A stretch of 64,000 nucleotides of DNA from Microbacterium sp. Au-Mic1 (GTDB taxonomy: Bacteria > Actinomycetota > Actinomycetes > Actinomycetales > Microbacteriaceae), in contig NZ_JAJTTF010000004.1 of NCBI RefSeq assembly GCF_021341785.1, positions 1 through 64,000 of the forward strand. The letters run 5' to 3'. The first letter of the stretch is position 1. Each line of letters opens with the position of its first letter. Below, piece after piece: positions 62,768-64,000 of this stretch. The notes beneath the pieces were generated by a model. That model was given only the letters and a program-made list of their open reading frames with translations. It had not been told where the DNA came from and made no database searches. Both the position numbers and the translations under genes were made by a program.

Positions 62768-63715
62768 ATGCGCGCAGCGCGGTACGCCGCTCCCGGAGCC
62801 GCGTCGGAGGTCATCTCCCTCATCGAGACCGATGCGCCGACGCCCGGCACGGGCGAGATCCTGGTCAGGGTGGCGGCGGTCGGGCTCAATCCGGTGGATG
62901 TGAAGATCCGGGCGGCGGGGCACGACTTCGGTTCGATCCGGTACTCCGACCGACCCGGTTGGGACGTCGCGGGCACGGTCGTCGGCGTCGGCCCCGATGC
63001 GACCGGATGGAGCGAGGGCGCCGCCGTGTTCGCTCTGGCCCGGTTCCCCGATGCCGCCCATACGCTCGCCGATCTCGTCGCCGTGCCCGTCGCAGACGTG
63101 GCGGCGGCCCCTCGGGCGTGGAGCCTCGCCCAGGCGGGCGCGGCGCCGCTCGCCGCGCTGACCGCCCGGCAGGCGCTCGACGCGGCCGGTGTCGGCGCGG
63201 ACAGCGACGCACGCGTTCTCGTGCTCGGTGGGGCGGGCGGTGTCGGTCACCTCGCCGTGCAGCTCGCCGCGGCGCGCGGCGCGCACGTCATCGCGACCGC
63301 GAGCCCGGAGAAGCAGCCGCTCGTCGCCTCCTGGGGCGCCGTCGACGTGATCGACTACCGAGATGGGGATGCGCTCGCGGCGATCGCCCCCGTGGACGCC
63401 GTCATCGTCACGGTCTCCGATGGGCTCCCGCCCCGCGGTGCGATCCGTGAGGGCACCGCAGTCGTCACGATCACGGGGTACTCCGCGGAGCAGGAGGCCG
63501 AGCTCGGCGACTGGGGAGCGGCACCGATCCGGCGGATCCTGGTGGCGGCGAACGGCGCGCACCTGGCCGAGATCGCAGCGCTCGCGGATGCCGGCAGGAT
63601 CACGGTGCACCTCGACGCGGCATACGACCTGAGCGATCTCGCCGCGGCCCAGGAGCGCGTCGAGACCGGGCGCGTCACCGGCAAGGTCGTGGTTCTCGTC
63701 GAGCCTCAGGACTGA
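62768..63715 (+). CDS. NADP-dependent quinone-oxidoreductase-like MDR protein
   Basis: 315 residues, medium-chain dehydrogenase/reductase without zinc ligands. N-terminal GroES-like domain (VGLNPVDVKIRAAGHDFGSI, RPGWDVAGTVVGVGPDATGW), cofactor motif VLVLGGAGGVGHLAVQLAAA. Quinone- or enone-reducing activity is likely. The ATG at 62768 is preferred; the MarR gene convergent downstream could be its regulator (inference from position). Confidence 0.9.
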   Translation: MRAARYAAPGAASEVISLIETDAPTPGTGEILVRVAAVGLNPVDVKIRAAGHDFGSIRYSDRPGWDVAGTVVGVGPDATGWSEGAAVFALARFPDAAHTLADLVAVPVADVAAAPRAWSLAQAGAAPLAALTARQALDAAGVGADSDARVLVLGGAGGVGHLAVQLAAARGAHVIATASPEKQPLVASWGAVDVIDYRDGDALAAIAPVDAVIVTVSDGLPPRGAIREGTAVVTITGYSAEQEAELGDWGAAPIRRILVAANGAHLAEIAALADAGRITVHLDAAYDLSDLAAAQERVETGRVTGKVVVLVEPQD

Positions 63716-63721
63716 TCGCGG

Positions 63722-64000
63722 TCAGGCGTCGAAGCTCAGGCTGAGCTTGCGCAGGAGGGCAGCGAGGCGTTCGCGATCGCTGCGGGACAGCGCCGAGAGC
63801 AGCGTCGCCTCCGCGTCCACCAGGCGCGTGATCGCGGCATCCACGCGCACTCTGCCGTCGTCGGTGAGCGTGACCAGCACGCTGCGGCCGTCACCGGGAT
63901 CCGCCTCGCGGCGCACCAGGCGGCGGCCCACGAGACGGTCGATGCGGTTCGTCATCGTGCCGCTGGAGACGAGGGTCTGCTGCAGCAGCTGCTTGGGGCT
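63722..64000 (-). CDS. MarR family regulator, C-terminal part
   Basis: Partial at the right edge; 92 codons visible. Winged helix: SPKQLLQQTLVSSGTMTNRI (recognition helix) then DRLVGRRLVRREADPGDGRS and VLVTLTDDGRVRVDAAI (wing and following helix), a classic MarR signature. The N-terminus lies beyond 64000. Convergent with the quinone oxidoreductase, 6 bases between stops. Confidence 0.9.
   Translation of the reverse strand, partial: SPKQLLQQTLVSSGTMTNRIDRLVGRRLVRREADPGDGRSVLVTLTDDGRVRVDAAITRLVDAEATLLSALSRSDRERLAALLRKLSLSFDA

Overview
The window is a contiguous, very GC-rich stretch of an actinobacterial chromosome, almost certainly from the family Microbacteriaceae (Microbacterium-like). The evidence is strong G/C third-position bias, a DUF222-HNH protein, a biotin-dependent acyl-CoA carboxylase with a tiny epsilon subunit (AccE), an sdhCDAB operon with the actinobacterial type of membrane anchors, and many genes with a TANNNT -10 box 6-7 bases before the start codon (predicted leaderless transcripts). 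There is no rRNA, tRNA, CRISPR array, prophage or insertion sequence that I can recognise. Both edge genes are cut: one after an ECF sigma factor at the left end, and a MarR regulator at the right end.

Layout. 1-3824 (minus): sigma-70-type factor with a downstream partner, a lipoprotein, a small membrane protein and a DUF222-HNH protein. 4194-7890 (minus): complete riboflavin operon ribD-ribE-ribBA-ribH with every junction overlapping, under an FMN riboswitch. 7976-12729 (minus): Fpg/Nei glycosylase, GNAT, trpS, exonuclease III, YihY membrane protein. 12885-16450 (minus): succinate dehydrogenase sdhCDAB. 16683-27118 (plus): mannose-1-phosphate guanylyltransferase, then a nucleoside-scavenging cluster (BMP-type binding lipoprotein, ABC ATPase, two permeases, cytidine deaminase, thymidine phosphorylase, adenosine deaminase, PfkB kinase). 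27105-35395: accessory genes (paired SMR transporters, VOC protein, beta-lactamase-like lipoprotein, an overlapping SDR/BASS-transporter/flavin-monooxygenase operon, GNAT, orphan AbiEi-like protein). 35541-38092 (minus): phosphohexomutase and purine nucleoside phosphorylase, divergent from an LpdA-type flavoprotein (38277-39716). 39780-49777: acyl-CoA carboxylase neighbourhood (AccA3-like biotin carboxylase/BCCP, Maf, AccE, AccD, BirA), interrupted by an RNA methyltransferase and a LuxR response regulator/histidine kinase/membrane partner trio. 49802-57224: frame-broken zapE, ABC-F ATPase, sugar kinase, TetR regulator, CPA1 antiporter, DedA protein. 57306-60070: methionine-type ABC importer (metQ-metN-metI). 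60202-64000: thioredoxin-fold protein, RluA-type pseudouridine synthase, aldo/keto reductase, quinone oxidoreductase, MarR.

How it fits together. The nucleoside importer feeds deaminases and phosphorylases next door; the phosphomutase and purine nucleoside phosphorylase 10 kb away complete salvage of the pentose. AccA3, AccD, AccE and BirA form one biotin-dependent carboxylase with its own biotin ligase. From memory, the order sdh / cdd-deoA-add / pmm-deoD / lpdA / accA3-maf-accE-accD-birA is broadly the same as in mycobacteria, so the window looks like conserved core with insertions at about 26-35 kb and 42-47 kb.

Most unusual non-coding content: (1) a family of four 89-base nested-palindrome elements with fixed internal geometry (34259, 35426, 60091, 60551), each pair bracketing one gene; (2) a clear excess of the palindrome GGATCC across coding and non-coding DNA; (3) several perfect operator-like palindromes (17863, 52710, 54461); (4) an apparent frameshift in zapE.
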